Below, one piece after another: positions 35,423-47,561 of a stretch of DNA of 64,000 bases. The stretch is from NCBI GenBank assembly GCA_033439765.1, contig JAULSN010000011.1:992001-1056000 (forward strand), written 5' to 3'. Source of the DNA: Lasiosphaeria ovina (lineage: Eukaryota; Ascomycota; Sordariomycetes; Sordariales; Lasiosphaeriaceae). The position numbers and the translations under genes are program-made. Each line of letters starts with the position of its first letter. Positions within the stretch are counted from its first letter, which is position 1. The notes beneath the pieces are model-generated. The model searched no databases. It saw only the letters and a list, made by a program, of their open reading frames with translations, and had not been told where the DNA came from.

Positions 35423-36915
35423 TTTGGTCTCCAAATCAATTGTCGATAATCATTTAACCTGATATTTTTCTTTCATTTCTTCGTTCTCCTTATCGTCTCC
35501 ATGCACCAACACAAAGCTCGGCACTTTTATCTCCAGGTGGTGGAGCTTGAATGATGGGCGCTATTCCTTTGAAGTAGATGTAGCCCGTTATTGTCGGGAC
35601 AAGGCTCTGAGCTATGCCAGTGCCTAGGCGGAAGCGTCCGCCTTTTTGTCTGTGCAAGGAATCTTCTTTCCTTCAGTATCCAATTCCGTCTTCTGGCGCC
35701 TCGGTGTGGCCAGTTAAATCTTTACGCGGAAGGAAGGTGCAGCCAGACTGCAGGTGGTGGAGGGCCGGAGGAGGAAGGGGCCAGCGCGGGTTCCTTCCTG
35801 GACTTGATGCGCCCCTTTCCATCACGCCGGCTGCAGTGTAGCCCTGATCACGGCGGGGCGTGGGGCACCACTGCATCTTCGGCATGTTGAAGAAATTCTG
35901 CTTCTGGAAGGGACCCGCCTCATTTGGTTGCCTCTTTCTAGGTTCTCTAGATTCCAAGCTCCGACTCCTAACCTGCAGCAGAACTAAAGCCCCTCCAAAT
36001 CCGCATATTCTCATTGTTCTGCAGCGCCAGGCGTCTTGCGCGTCCCTTGTGCGCAACCCTGCAGCCTCGATTGCCCTAACCCAATGGAGGGGAGACCAGG
36101 CTTTGCCCACCAAACATGGGAGGCACAAATGAAGCGAATTGAGGCTGCAGCACCTGTGGCAGCGCGGCCTATCTTCGCACTTGCCTGCCCCGCGGTGCCA
36201 CAAGAACAGCCTTGGTGGCCAGAAACCGGGCTACGTTTGTAGTGGTGGGCAATGGGCATTAATACTGCCTCACATTAACCGCCTCCGTCCGGGATTGGGG
36301 GAGGCCTCTGCACCGCCGTCGGCATCACAGCAGCACCTCAGTAACACTACAGCGAGGCTCACTGTAAGACGCCCTACCATCCAGATAATACCGGGCTCGG
36401 AGCGCACTGATCATACCGTATTCACAATTGACAGGGGGTTGCCCAGTCCAGTCCAGAATAGGGAACGAGATGCATGATGCCCCCAAAAGACACCGCGGAC
36501 ACGAGAGGCCGACTCCCGAGATCGAGGATGCTTTGAACTAGCCCGATGACCCAACGTAAAATGCGAACCACGGGTACATTGGCTGCCGCAGGTGTAGTAT
36601 TGAATGCTGTAGTGATGGTTGCCTCGTCTCACCCCAACCTGCATGCTGTGACACTCGCCAGCGGTTGCAGGGTACAGCTTGCAGGCCGCATGAGGCCCAG
36701 TTGGTTGGAGGGCTTGCATAGGCACTTTTGGTTTTCTCCTCGGTGTCTCCCCAATCCCAAAGAGCCTCGTCTCTGACCCTTAGGCAAATTCATCCTCACG
36801 ACAAACTACGCCGCTCCTCTGGCCTACCGTAATCTCAAAGCTAGCAGGTACAAACTTCGCTTCTAATATCTGAGATCGACGACTTTTTACATGCCTGACC
36901 GAAAGGAGAAAAAAC
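35423..36915. other. Divergent promoter region
   Basis: This 1.5-kb stretch separates the leftward SNF2 gene from the rightward NLR-like gene and must contain both promoters. Frames of 75-176 codons occur on both strands but show no domain. I see no other feature. Confidence 0.4.
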
Positions 36916-39900
36916 ATGGCCAGCACGGGAATATTCGACCTCAGCACACCTGAGGCAGTTTTTCAGGCGGCCCTCGAAACCTTCAAATCTGGTCTCACGG
37001 CGGCCCAGCTCGAATCCTTTCCCAAACAGAGCCTCAACAATGTCAAGACCAAGATTCGTGCCATTCAGCAGCGCCAAGAGCGCCTGAAGACTCTCATGAA
37101 TTTCTCGAGGATCCAATTTTACCTCGACAGGTTTGCCGAGTTCGATGCTGTCTGCCAACGAGCAAATATCGCCGGCCAGGGAACGGCCGAGCTTTCTGCC
37201 TTTATATGGGGTCCATCGTTGTTTATCCTCGAGGTGAGTAGCTACTAACAGCGGGACTGAAATTGAAGCTAAAGCCCATCAGATATCTGAAGAAGACGCC
37301 AATGTTCTGGACTCGGTCTTAGATACCTATCAACAGTTTGGCAAGCGGATCCCTGATCCTCGTGCTTATAACAATCTCGTCCAGGAACGACCAGAGATGA
37401 TGAAATGCATCGCTTTCATGTATGAGGATCTGCTGCGCTTCTACGCCAGCGTGCTCAAACTGCTAAGCGGTAGAAGTATGAGATGGACAGTCGCAACCTC
37501 GTGGTTGAGAGGCGCTATTGCTAACAGTGTCTATAGTCTGGAAGAAGACCTTTGGGGCCAACTGGCGGGATTTTAAGGATCCATTCGGCCACATACTCGA
37601 GAGTTTCGACAACCATGGCAAGCTCTTGGAGCAGTTGCTGGCAGCACGAGAAAGGCACGCAGTAGATGATGTGAGGCAGCACCTGAACGATCACATCATC
37701 CGAAGTGCAGACGACGGCCTAGTTATAAGAGACCATGCGAACAATTATGGAGTCGACCGTACGGTACTCTTGAGAGGCGCAGAGTCCGTTCGGGCCATGG
37801 ATAGTCGTTTAAACGATCACATCATCCGGTCTGGAGACGATGGCCTGGTTATGAGAAACCATGCAAATGACTACGACGCAGACCGGGCAGCGCTCTTGAG
37901 AGGCGCAGGGGCTGCGCAAGCCGTAGAGGGTCGTCTGAACGATCACATAATCCGGCATGCAGACGACGGTCTTATAATGAGAGATCTTGCCAGTGACTAC
38001 GATAGAGACCGTACAGTGCTTTTGCAGGGAGCAGAGACCTCGCAAGCTGCTGACCGTCGACTGAAAGGCCACGTCATCCGGTCCGACGACTTTTACCACG
38101 AAGTGCAGCGGCATATCAACCAGTATGAGCAAGATCGGATAATATTGCTGCGCAAATCCCGAGACCAGGAAAAGACCCGCAAAGAGGAGCAGCTAGCAAA
38201 TGTCAAGCACTGGATGTCGAGCCCGGGTGTACCGCAGTCGGAATACCACAACCAGTTCAGAAGCGTGAGGGACGACTTCCAGGATACGGGCACATGGATT
38301 CTAGATGAACCCAAGCTATTGAATTGGATGATGGCGCGAGACGAGCCGCCCGTGTACTCGATGCTTTGGCTAAACGGAAGGAAAGGAGCGGGTACGATGC
38401 CACTATCCTCTGTTTTAGTATCCTATATCTTAGTCTCTTTCGATGCTGACTCGCTCCAGGGAAAACCACGCTCGCGGCTCTCATAGTTGATAACTGTGCC
38501 CAGATGCTCGATTTCTCAACCAGCTACTTCTACTGCCGCGAAGGCGACACGGGCGACAACACGTGCTTGGCAGTGCTCAAAGGGATATTGCGCCAGTTCG
38601 TGCAGCACAACCAGGACCTTTTGCCATCGTGCGACCAGAGAAGGACTCGGGGAGAGGAGATACTGAACGACCCGGCCACAGTCAGATCTCTGCTGGACCT
38701 TTTCTGCGACTACGACTCCAGCCACTTCGTCATCATCGACGGCCTGGATGAGTGCGACATCAGCGAGGCCAAGGCAATTGTCCACTTCTGGACCATGGCT
38801 GTTGGCAGATGCGACAGATACAAGCCCGGAAAGCTTCGCGTGCTGTTTGTCAGCGTGCACACGCCCGACATCCGAAAGATGATGCAGTCGGCCGACATCC
38901 TTGATCTTCCGCCCGGGAAGTCAGGAAAGGATATCTGGAGATATGTCGCCAAGCAATTTGAGAAGATTCAAGACAAATTCGAGCTGACGGAAGATGAGTC
39001 GCTCAGTGCTCAGGAGCTTGTTTGTCAACGAGCGGCCGGTAAGTTGAGCCTCGATGCACGAAACACGGAAGAAAGAATGGCAGCTAAGCTGGACACAACA
39101 CAGGCATGTTCCTCTTTGCCGTGCTCACAGTGCAGAATCTCCTCGAGCAGCCAAACTTGAGGACATTGAAGGCTGAGTTGAAGGAAACAAGTCTTCCTGC
39201 CACTTTAGAGGAAGCGTAAGTCATGTGCTCACTATACACCCCCATCGCATTGTTGCTAAAACTAGAACAGATACCGGAAAGTTATCGAACGCTTACGACA
39301 GAACCTCCACCCGAACCAGTGGGCCGAGGCGAGGAAGATCTTCGGATGGCTTGCTGGTGCCAAGAGGCCCCTCAAATGGCACGAACTGCAAGCAGCACTC
39401 TCGATCGAGGTTGATGATGTAGGCCGCGGCACCTTGGACTACCGCCACAACCGACTGCGGCTGGAAATCCGCGAGATATGCGGTTCTCTGGTGCAGGTCC
39501 TCCAGAACCGCATCGAGTTTATTCATAGCACCACGAGATCGTAAGACTGCCGGTCTTTGTCGGGAATTCTGTGGCTAATATGGTGTTAGGTACATTTTGA
39601 TGAGCGAACATCTCGATGAGAAGGCAATTGAGTGTGACTTGACCATCCTCTGCCTGTCGTATCTCACATTTGACTGTTTCAAACTGGGCCTCGATGCCGA
39701 GAACAGGAAGAAGTTTGCTAGTGACGGCTACTATAGCTTCCAGGACTACAGCATCTCAAAATTGAACTACCACGTTGAGAAGCTAATTCGGACCACGCCC
39801 AGCTTGTTCGGGCAGGTGGGTAATTCGAGAGGCAGAGGATACGATAGAAAGCTTGCCGTTGTTCTAACAAGGTTTCTTGAGTTCTATCGAGAGAGCTTTG

Positions 39901-40718
39901 TCGCTGCTGCCGCGGCAAGGCTACCGGGCTCGTCCCAGTTAGCATCCCTCAGAGCCCGATCGCCGTCACAATCCGGCTCTTCTACGCAACGGTCGGCATC
40001 ACCGTCGCGGTCACCGACACCGCTGTTGCAGCGACATCAGCAAGGCGTTAACCCGGCAGAGTTCTGCCAACAGTTCCAACACACAAGCTTCCACTCGCAG
40101 CTGCTGGAGCTCTGGACGCACGTGTACAGCCACCAGTCGGGCGATCTGACTGAGCGCAACAAGGTTAGCTTGCCAGGTCTAGAGGAGGCCATGGATAAGG
40201 CGCGTTCGAAGATAGTCGAACTAGCGGCCAATTCGAGCCGCAACCCGGCGAGCCGCGAAAAGCTAGCCGAGTACTACGGCGACCGCCTGCACAAATGCAG
40301 CCGCCTAACATGCGCCTACTTCCACGAGGGGTTCGAGACGGAAGCGAGGCTCGACAAGCACCTCAAGCGGCACGACCGGCCGTTCCAGTGTCCTGTCAAC
40401 GGCTGCATGGTGGCGACGCTAGGCTTCTCGGCGAACAAGGACCTCGAGAAGCACCTGCGGCAGGTGCACCCGAACGAGTCGGGACAGCCGAGCCAGTTCG
40501 TGGCTGACAGCAAGCCGACGGTGGCCGAGGCCAAGTGGGTGTGCGAGATCTGCAACAAGAGGTTTGTGCGGCAGGCCATCAAGAAGGCCCACGTCAACAG
40601 CCACTACGGCACCAGGCCACACGCGTGCGAGACGTGCGGCAAGAAGTTCACGCGCGCCAATGACCGCAATCGCCACCGCAAGCTGCACCTGCGCGCGCCT
40701 AACGGGAGGGAGAGGTAG
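36916..40718 (+). CDS. NLR-like STAND protein: N-domain, 42-aa repeats, NACHT, C2H2 fingers
   Basis: Seven exons (36916-37233, 37283-37475, 37537-38391, 38460-39038, 39104-39215, 39271-39540, 39590-40718) join into one frame of about 1151 residues. Residues 1-170 resemble the helical N-terminal domain common in fungal NACHT proteins (RIQFYLDRFAEFDAVCQ, AFIWGPSLFILE). Residues 218-386 are four tandem 42-residue repeats. The NACHT core has GRKGAGKTTLA split exactly by intron 3 (about residues 451-461), FVIIDGLDECD (about 546-556) and GMFLFAVLTVQNL. After a Ser-rich linker, residues 1012-1151 hold four C2H2-type fingers, including WVCEICNKRF and HACETCGKKFTRANDRNRH. There is no signal peptide or transmembrane segment. 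By family, a signalling NTPase in non-self recognition or regulated cell death is likely, and the fingers suggest nucleic-acid or protein binding. It is intact, unlike the two NACHT relics in the left part. Confidence 0.88.
37677..38183 (+). repeat. Four tandem 126-bp repeats inside the NLR-like gene
   Basis: Units start at about 37677, 37806, 37932 and 38058. Spacing is 129 bp once and 126 bp twice. Units 1-3 share LNDHIIR.(A/G)DDGL and DR..LL(R/Q)GA. Unit 4 is more diverged (LKGHVIRSDDF, ending QDRIILLRK). All lie within exon 3, in frame. Confidence 0.9.
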
Positions 40719-41632
40719 CGCAGGGTGTTGTTCAAAGTCAGGGGTAGAAAGCACATAGACGCCGTCAGTCAGCAATTGCACTTTTCCACGAAGAGCTGTA
40801 TGATTGGGCTGCTGCCAACTTGTTTCTATCAATTTGACTTTCGTACATGGTCCCAAGTGGCCTTTTTTGCCCAAGCCTCCGTACCTTGGTGGCGCGTGTC
40901 AGCCATATTGCTTCCTTTTTTTGCGGAATGTATAGATATTAAAGCCCAATATTTCTTCTTATCTCGGTTAGTAGGTGGTCGGGATATTGGTACGAAGGCT
41001 GGGGCAAAAATAAAGGGTCACCTTCCCCAGCGCCAGGTTCAGGACGCCACGTTCCAGAATTGGGAAAGCCTTATACGCCAGCTGCCTGGCCAGAGAGCCA
41101 ATCTTTCATAGTGTAAGAAGATAAAGGTCTTCAGGGCAATTATAGTGAATTTAGCGATTTTCAAGGTCTTGACCGACACCTGGCAAGCCATCTATACTAT
41201 GGGAGTTCAAAGTTTGGCAACTGTGAAGGGTGACACTTTCTCCTTGCCCCAGACTTCGTACTGGATGTGGTATGGTGGCGCTTGAGGGTGGAAATCAGCG
41301 TGTAGTCACCTTTCGGGGGTGCAAAAACGTGGATGGGTTGTATGTGGCTTGCAGTAGTTTAACATTTTTCTTGAAATTATTGCAGACAGCGTGGTTCTAG
41401 ACCAGTGCGGCCTCGCCGCTCGGGTTCTGCTGACAGTTTGCCACTTCAGCCGCACCGAGGTCAAGATCGTCCCTCCTCCCAACATACTATCCTCACAAGC
41501 CCCGCACTGCCGTGTTCCCACATATCTTCCCATCGCGTAGAATCTGACTGATATGGCCCCTTTGGTCATAGACATTCTCGGCACACCATTTTTCATTCTT
41601 CGCATCACCTGTGAACCAACCCCTTGATCACC
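40719..41632. other. Spacer, no gene seen
   Basis: This contains the 3' flank of the NLR-like gene and the promoter region of the membrane-protein gene. A frame at 40725-41111 (128 codons, plus) and one at 41306-41695 (minus) have no recognisable content. Confidence 0.4.
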
Positions 41633-43642
41633 ATGTGGTCCCCGCTGGGCCAGGAACCTCTGAACACGACTGCCCATTGGCACGCTGAACCTCACTATCG
41701 GGGCACATTCAGTATCATTTCGGCATGCTTGACCACAATGTCGCTATGTATCTGGAAAGTCATCCACCTCAACATTCCGGAGCACGCAAGACTGGCCGGC
41801 CTCAATTTTGGAAAAAGCTTAGATGGGTCGTCATGGGCGTTTTAGCACCCGAAGTAGTTTGTCTTGCCCCAACCCCAGCTTTTGGCAAAGTCATTGCGCT
41901 GGGCTAATGGAAGTAACACTCACTGTAGGTGACAATTGTGGCCTTGAAGCAACTGGCAATGGCAAACAGTCTGCACAAGACCGCCAACAGAGAGCTGAAG
42001 TACCTGTCGCCGGCTTTACCAGCCAGGCCAGGGCGAATGAAGAGATTTCTATACCTTCTAAAACTGAAGAAACCGCCATGGACCTCAGGGGTGAGTTGTG
42101 GCGAAACATCATCTACACTGAGAGTTAATATACTCACTTATCATGCGTCAAAAGGATACTAGCTCATCCCGGACTCAATCAGGCTTGCCGAATCCCAACC
42201 AACGGCCTCGCCGGTTTCCGTGGACATTCACACACAGTTTCTACGCCGTGATGGGCGGATTTGCCTTCGACACATCTTCGTTCCCGCGCTGGTTCGATCC
42301 CGAGATCCGCCAGCGTCTAACCATAACAAAGGACGGAATTGAGTATCTACTGAACCAAAACCCAGACCTTATCCCCGATATATCAGAGAGCTCCATCAAA
42401 GACAAGGGCAAGCAGAACAACTTCGCACTCGTCGTCATATTTGGCCAGGTTGTCTGGTTCTGTCTGCAATGCATTTCTCAACTCGTGCTGGGCCTTCCAG
42501 TCACCGTCCTCGAGCTGAACACGTTTGCCCACGGCGTCTGCGGACTGGCCGCCCTCATCGCCTGGCGGTTCAAGCCCCTGGACGTAGACAAGCCGACTCT
42601 AATCGATATATCTCGGGCCGAAGACAGGGAAGAATGCGTCTTTATGTTCTTCCGCAGCTCCATCGGCGACGAGCTGCTTCGCAGGCTCAAGGACAAACCG
42701 AAGCGGCCTCGTCGAGCACCAAAACCGACACCTGTTGATGCAGAGAGCAAAACGCAAAGGCAGACGCCAGATCAACCTTCTACTAATTTTCGGGAAGACT
42801 TCGCGTCTGAAGCTGAAATTCGTCTTTACAAGATGGGAATTCAGATTGATCCCGAGAACCTCTGGAAACCTGAAAAGGGGCGCGGGCATGTCGACGTGCG
42901 GAGCAGAATGTGGAAGACTAACCTGACATTCTGGGACACCGTCAGCGACATGGGAAAATACAGTCCGCAGTTGATCTCGGGATATATGAGTATGCATCTG
43001 GTATACGGCGGCCTCCATCTACTGGCGTGGAATGGCCCGTTTCCAAGCCGAACCGACCAAAGCCTTTGGAGAATTAGCAGCATAGTAATCACCAGTCCGT
43101 TCGCACTGATGATTGTTGTCAACCTCCTTGCTTCTCTACCCATCCTCAGAGACATTGTAAAGTCCGCCTGGTCCAAGACGCGTACGGTCACGTGTACCGT
43201 CTATCACTCCCTCCACGACCATTTGTTTGGCGAGAAGCCTGGCATCAACCACCCCGAGACCAATCAGTCAAAGGCAGTTGCAGGAACGCCAACCGAGACA
43301 ATAAATAACGATAGAGGCTCTAATGCTTCTCAGACTCCCGAGGAGACAGCGCCGGCACTTGAAGGTACCTCCGAAAGTAGCTCGGTAAACTTTGTTCAAT
43401 GGGAGCAACAGCTCGGCCGGTTGCCTTCTATGCTGTTGAAGGTAGTCGCCTGGCTGACAATACCGATTTTTGTCGCTGCTGTAATTGTTATTCGAGTGGG
43501 CTTTTATGCTTTTTCTCTATTATATTTTCTTTCGCGGTCTTTCCTCGTGGTGGAATGCTTCATCAGCTTGGCATACGCGACAGAAGGAGTTTTTGAGCTT
43601 CCCAACTAGCTTCCCTATCTCCAGTTCCTTCACATTGGCTGA
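41633..43642 (+). pseudogene. Fungal multipass membrane protein with apparent frameshift and late stop
   Basis: The family is a common fungal membrane protein of unknown function. The N-terminus from ATG 41633 reads TMSLCIWKVIHLNIPEH, then the next conserved piece, FWKKLRWVVMGVLAPEVV (41803-41862), lies in the +1 frame. Only an intron at about 41759-41821 could repair this, and it would remove the conserved VIHLNIP segment, so I favour a small indel. A likely intron (about 41863-41928, ending CTGTAG) leads to VTIVALKQLAMA, and another (to about 42160) leads to the long open part, 42143-43609. That part has FPWTFTHSFYAVMGGFAFD, LVVIFGQVVWFCLQCI, LELNTFAHGVCGLAALIAW and membrane helices near 43040, 43110 and 43440-43590. 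It ends FELPN then TAG (43607-43609). The frame then continues LPYLQFLHIG to TGA at 43642, so the TAG may replace the Trp (TGG) expected after PN. If both lesions are real the gene is dead or dying; either could be a sequencing error. Confidence 0.55.
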
Positions 43643-43969
43643 AAGCTATCGGGTTTCCTTTTCCCCCGTATACGAAGCGGTAAATGACTTTGGCCCGAAA
43701 ACCAACATATTGCGAAAACCACTGCCAGGGGAGTTCACAGCGAGCAAGGATAGGAAATGGATCTTGAGCAGCAATGTCGTCGCGAGCAGCAATATCTTTG
43801 ATGAATATACGGCCAATGATATATTAACGAGGCGCCCGGCTATGCATGTATTCATGATTCCGAATCTATCAGTCCCAGAACCTTTTCCTTTGTCTTAGAT
43901 GGCCCATCTAATAGTTGCAACTCCCATCCAGCATCCCTAATAACCCCCCCAGCCTTCTTTAAAATCCCA
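43643..43969. other. Short spacer
   Basis: This is the convergent 3' flank of the membrane-protein gene and the secreted-protein gene. Nothing else is seen. Confidence 0.4.
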
Positions 43970-44478
43970 TCACTGGCAGACGAACTTCTGCCAGATCGAA
44001 GCCGCGCCGCCGCAGTACAGGGGAGAGATTCTCAGGGGCAGGCTGGTGCACACGTGGGTCTGGGTGCCGTTGGTGGCGAGGGCGGTGACCTGGGCGGCGG
44101 CCGGGCCGGAGCCGTCGGAGCACAGCAGCTCGAGGCCCGTGTAGCCGTCGAGGGCGAACGGGTTGTTGCACAGCGGGTTGGACGGGTGGTCCGTCTGCAC
44201 GCTCTGGATCATGGTCCGCGTGGGCGAGTCGGTGCACGCGTCCTGCAGCGTCGTGCGCGTGGGAGACCCTAACGTCGGGATTTGTTAGTTATCACGTCTG
44301 ATTTGTTCTTGAGTGGTGTCGAGAGAAGTGTGTGCTTACAGGCGTAGAGGACATATCCGTGCCCGACATTGAGCTGGCCGATCGTGATGGGCTCTGGGTA
44401 TGTGTCTTGGGCGGCGACGAGGTGTGCCGAGGCCGCGAGAAGGGCCGCGAAGGCTGCGACTGCGCTGAAGTAGACCAT
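43970..44478 (-). CDS. Small secreted cysteine-containing protein
   Basis: Two exons on the minus strand (44478-44340 and 44268-43970) encode about 145 residues. The intron begins GTAAGC and ends TTAG with a CTAAC branch site. The first 23 residues (MVYFSAVAAFAALLAASAHL and on to VAAQ) form a signal peptide. The mature part of about 122 residues has six cysteines (contexts DAC, PLC, LLC, HVC, LYC, FVC), which could form three disulfides. There is no transmembrane segment or GPI signal. I do not recognise the family. Size, secretion and even cysteine number are typical of small secreted effectors or wall proteins, but that is inference only. Confidence 0.75.
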
Positions 44479-45742
44479 CTTGATTCAAGAGTGTATGATG
44501 AGGTTTGGAGATTATTGAAGAAGTTGAAGTGGGAGTTCACTGTTTGGTATCAGCGACAATGTTGTTTCTGAGATGAAGAGGCTGTTGCTTGTTTGGTTGC
44601 TTTGTGTCTGTCTGTTTGGCTTGTAGATAGATATCCAGGCAAATGAACAGGAAATGTACAGATATTTGTATCTCCTCCTCAACCATTGTCTCTCGCTCAA
44701 AACCACACAATTCAGCCATGATGCCATTCGTGGAGACAGGCACCGGAGATGCCCGCTTCTTTCTTTTGGAGTGGCTGTGTGCAGAATACGAAAGCAAAAT
44801 TTTTGAAGCTCGTAAAAGTTTCGTTGGGCTTCACGTCACCTGGACTGTCATGCACGTCGTTGCTGTAACGTAACGTAGCAACTGTACCAGTGGATTGATG
44901 TGGCTTGATAGGTACCCCTCAGCTGCCCTCGTATTCCGAGGAGAGCAGGACAACATTTCCCAACTAGTGTCGTTGTCGTCAAAGTTACAAAATGCAAATG
45001 CAACAGTCCAAGAGCCGGTAGGCTGTGAATTGAGTTACAAAGAAAAAAAAATGCAAGAACTGCAAAATGGTTTCGGAGAGCTTTGGTTGTCATAACTGGT
45101 AGGAACCAGGACTAGAAAGGTGACTTAGTGAAGAGTGCAGCCGCGGGCCAGTGTCTACTCCTCAGAATACACAGAATAAAGGTCGCACTTGAAAGAGTTC
45201 CCTCTTGCAAATACCTTGGGTCGCTAGCATTCCAATGATGGATCGAGAAGCAATATGATGTTGTTCCCATGACCGCCCTTGTTGCCGTACAGTTGACTAA
45301 AGATACGACCTAAGTTAATACTTATGATGGATGCATAGTATCTCGTCCGAGAAAATTTGTAGACTCGTATCGAGGTTTGGACCATCAAAAGCAGATTGGT
45401 TGATCTTGTTATCGACTGATCATCAACAGCGTCAGCAAGTAAGACTTTGCTGAATTGTAAGAGTCTTTGCATGAGCCTTAACAAATGAAAGGGCTAAAAG
45501 ACACGCTGACGAGAGGGAAAATGTCACGGCTTTGGTCAGGCCCGGCGACAAAAGGGACAGCGGGAAGGGGCGCTGCGTCGATCAGACTGTAACGTAGATA
45601 AGATAAGGAAGGATGCCCCAGCTTTCCGTTATCGGACGGTTATCAGACGCACCCCCCAAGCGTCAACCACAACCGCGACATGTTGCCCGACAACAACTTG
45701 CCATTCGGAGTACCTTGAGGCCATTGCAAAAGAGCGACAAAC
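44479..45742. other. Divergent promoter region
   Basis: This separates the leftward secreted-protein gene from the rightward asparaginase. No gene is supported. The region is moderately AT-rich with short frames only. Confidence 0.4.
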
Positions 45743-47290
45743 ATGGAGTACAAACAGCAAGCGCCCACGGCATCCGTGACCGTGAAGCCGCGGCTGATCA
45801 TCCACGGCGGGGCGGGCAACATTACGCCGGCAACTCTGCTGCCCGGGGCCTACAACCAATACCGGGAAGCGCTCTTGACAATCGTAAGGCGCCAGCCTCT
45901 CTCCCCAACCCCTCGAACCGGGAACTGACGACTGCGGCGCCCTCCATACCAGGTCAGCAAAACAGACACGTACATGCGCACGCCGCGCCACGCCAAGGCC
46001 ACCAGCAACCAAACATTCCCGACGGCGCTCGAAACCGCGACGTTCGCCGTGACGCTGCTCGAGGACAATGCGCTCTTCAATAGCGGACACGGTGCCGTGT
46101 TCACGCGCGACGGCATCAACGAGCTCGAGGCGAGCGTCATGGTGACGCGGGGCTTCGCGAAGCGCGGGGTCGGCGTCATGGGGCTGCGGCGGGTGCGGAA
46201 CCCGATCCTGCTGGCGCGGGCGATTCTCGAGCGCGGGGATGACGACTTGCGCCCGCCGCCCCCACCCCAGTCAATGCACCCGAAGACAGCGAGACAACAC
46301 ATTCAGCAGGAGGCACGAGGAGACGCAGGCACAGACGCTGCGCGCGGCGTCGACGTGCCGTCCGCGCAGGGCCACACGCTGCTGCACGGGGAGACGGCCG
46401 AGACGCTAGCACGCATGTACGGGCTGGCCATGGTGGAGCCCGACTACTTCTTCACGCAGAAGCGGTGGGACGAGCACGTGCGGGGCATGGAGCGGGATCG
46501 CGGCGGCGGCGGCGTCGCTACGACGTGGAGCCGCGACGAGTACGTGCCCCAGGGGACGTGCGGGGCCGTGGCGCTGGACGCCGACGGCGTCCTCTGCTGC
46601 GCGACGAGCACGGGCGGGCTGACCAACAAGTTGACGGGGCGGATTGGCGACACGCCCATGCTCGGCGCCGGGTTCTGGGCCGAGGAGTGGACTGAGCCGG
46701 GCGATCCCACCAAGACGGCGGGCCGCCAGCTGCAACAGGGCCAGGCGCTGACACGCCCGGGGCCGGCGGTTGTCTTGTCGGAAGCCTTGAGGGGCCTGGT
46801 CGCCGACTGCCTTCCCACGCCGTTCCTGTATACGCCCGTAACCCCGCGCTCACATCTGACAACCACACGATCTGTCGCCGTCTCTGGGACCGGGAATGGC
46901 GATTCGTTCCTGCGCACGGCTGCTGTCCGGACGGTCGGTTCCATTGCGCGCTTCGCCGGCTTGTCGTCTGCCGATGCCCTCACGCAGGTGACTGGACCGT
47001 CGGGCGAGCTTCAGAGGAGCGCGGGCAATCGCTGGGGCAGGACTGGCGAGGGCGAAGGCGGTATGATCGGCATCGAAAGCGTCGTAGTTCGAGATGCCGA
47101 GGGCACGGTTGTCGAGACTCGGTCAAATATCCTGCAGGATTATAACTGTGGTGGCATGTTTCGCGCGTGGATCGACGACGATGGCTCTGCATTCGCGAGG
47201 GTTTGGCGGCACGACTATGGGGTCGACTCAAATGCCAAAAGCGGCAAACCGGATGATCCAAGGTGCTGGGTGAGCGAAAAGACCACCTAG
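45743..47290 (+). CDS. Threonine-type asparaginase / isoaspartyl peptidase (asparaginase 2 family)
   Basis: Two exons (45743-45883, 45953-47290) encode about 492 residues. The intron lies between ALLTI and VSKTD. The N-terminal motif LIIHGGAGNITP and the stretch ALFNSGHGAVFTRDG are standard for this Ntn-hydrolase family. The catalytic nucleophile is expected to be Thr249 in QGTCGAVALD, which becomes the new N-terminus after self-cleavage. GRIGDTPMLGAGFWA and SGTGNGDSFLR follow in the usual places. A Pro-rich, Arg-rich linker (residues about 145-180) before the cleavage site makes the protein longer than typical members of about 310-380 residues. No signal peptide is seen, so it probably acts in the cytosol on asparagine or isoaspartyl dipeptides. 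Confidence 0.9.
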
Positions 47291-47561
47291 AATTCCTGTC
47301 ATGTCAATGGCCACGGGTATAAATATTAAACTGTACATTGAATGAGAGATATTATTGGGATAGACGTCCTCGCTGTTGTGGGCATCCACGCTCGGCCCCC
47401 TGTTTGGCAACGTAACCAACCAATGTCTATGTTACATGGAACGCCGCCAACCCGAAATGCTGACCGTCATGAATGCGTAGAAAAAATACACGCCCCAGCT
47501 CCAGTGACGAGCTCCGGGTCAAGAGTTGAGAAGAGTTGAAATCGTCCGACCGCTGCCTATT

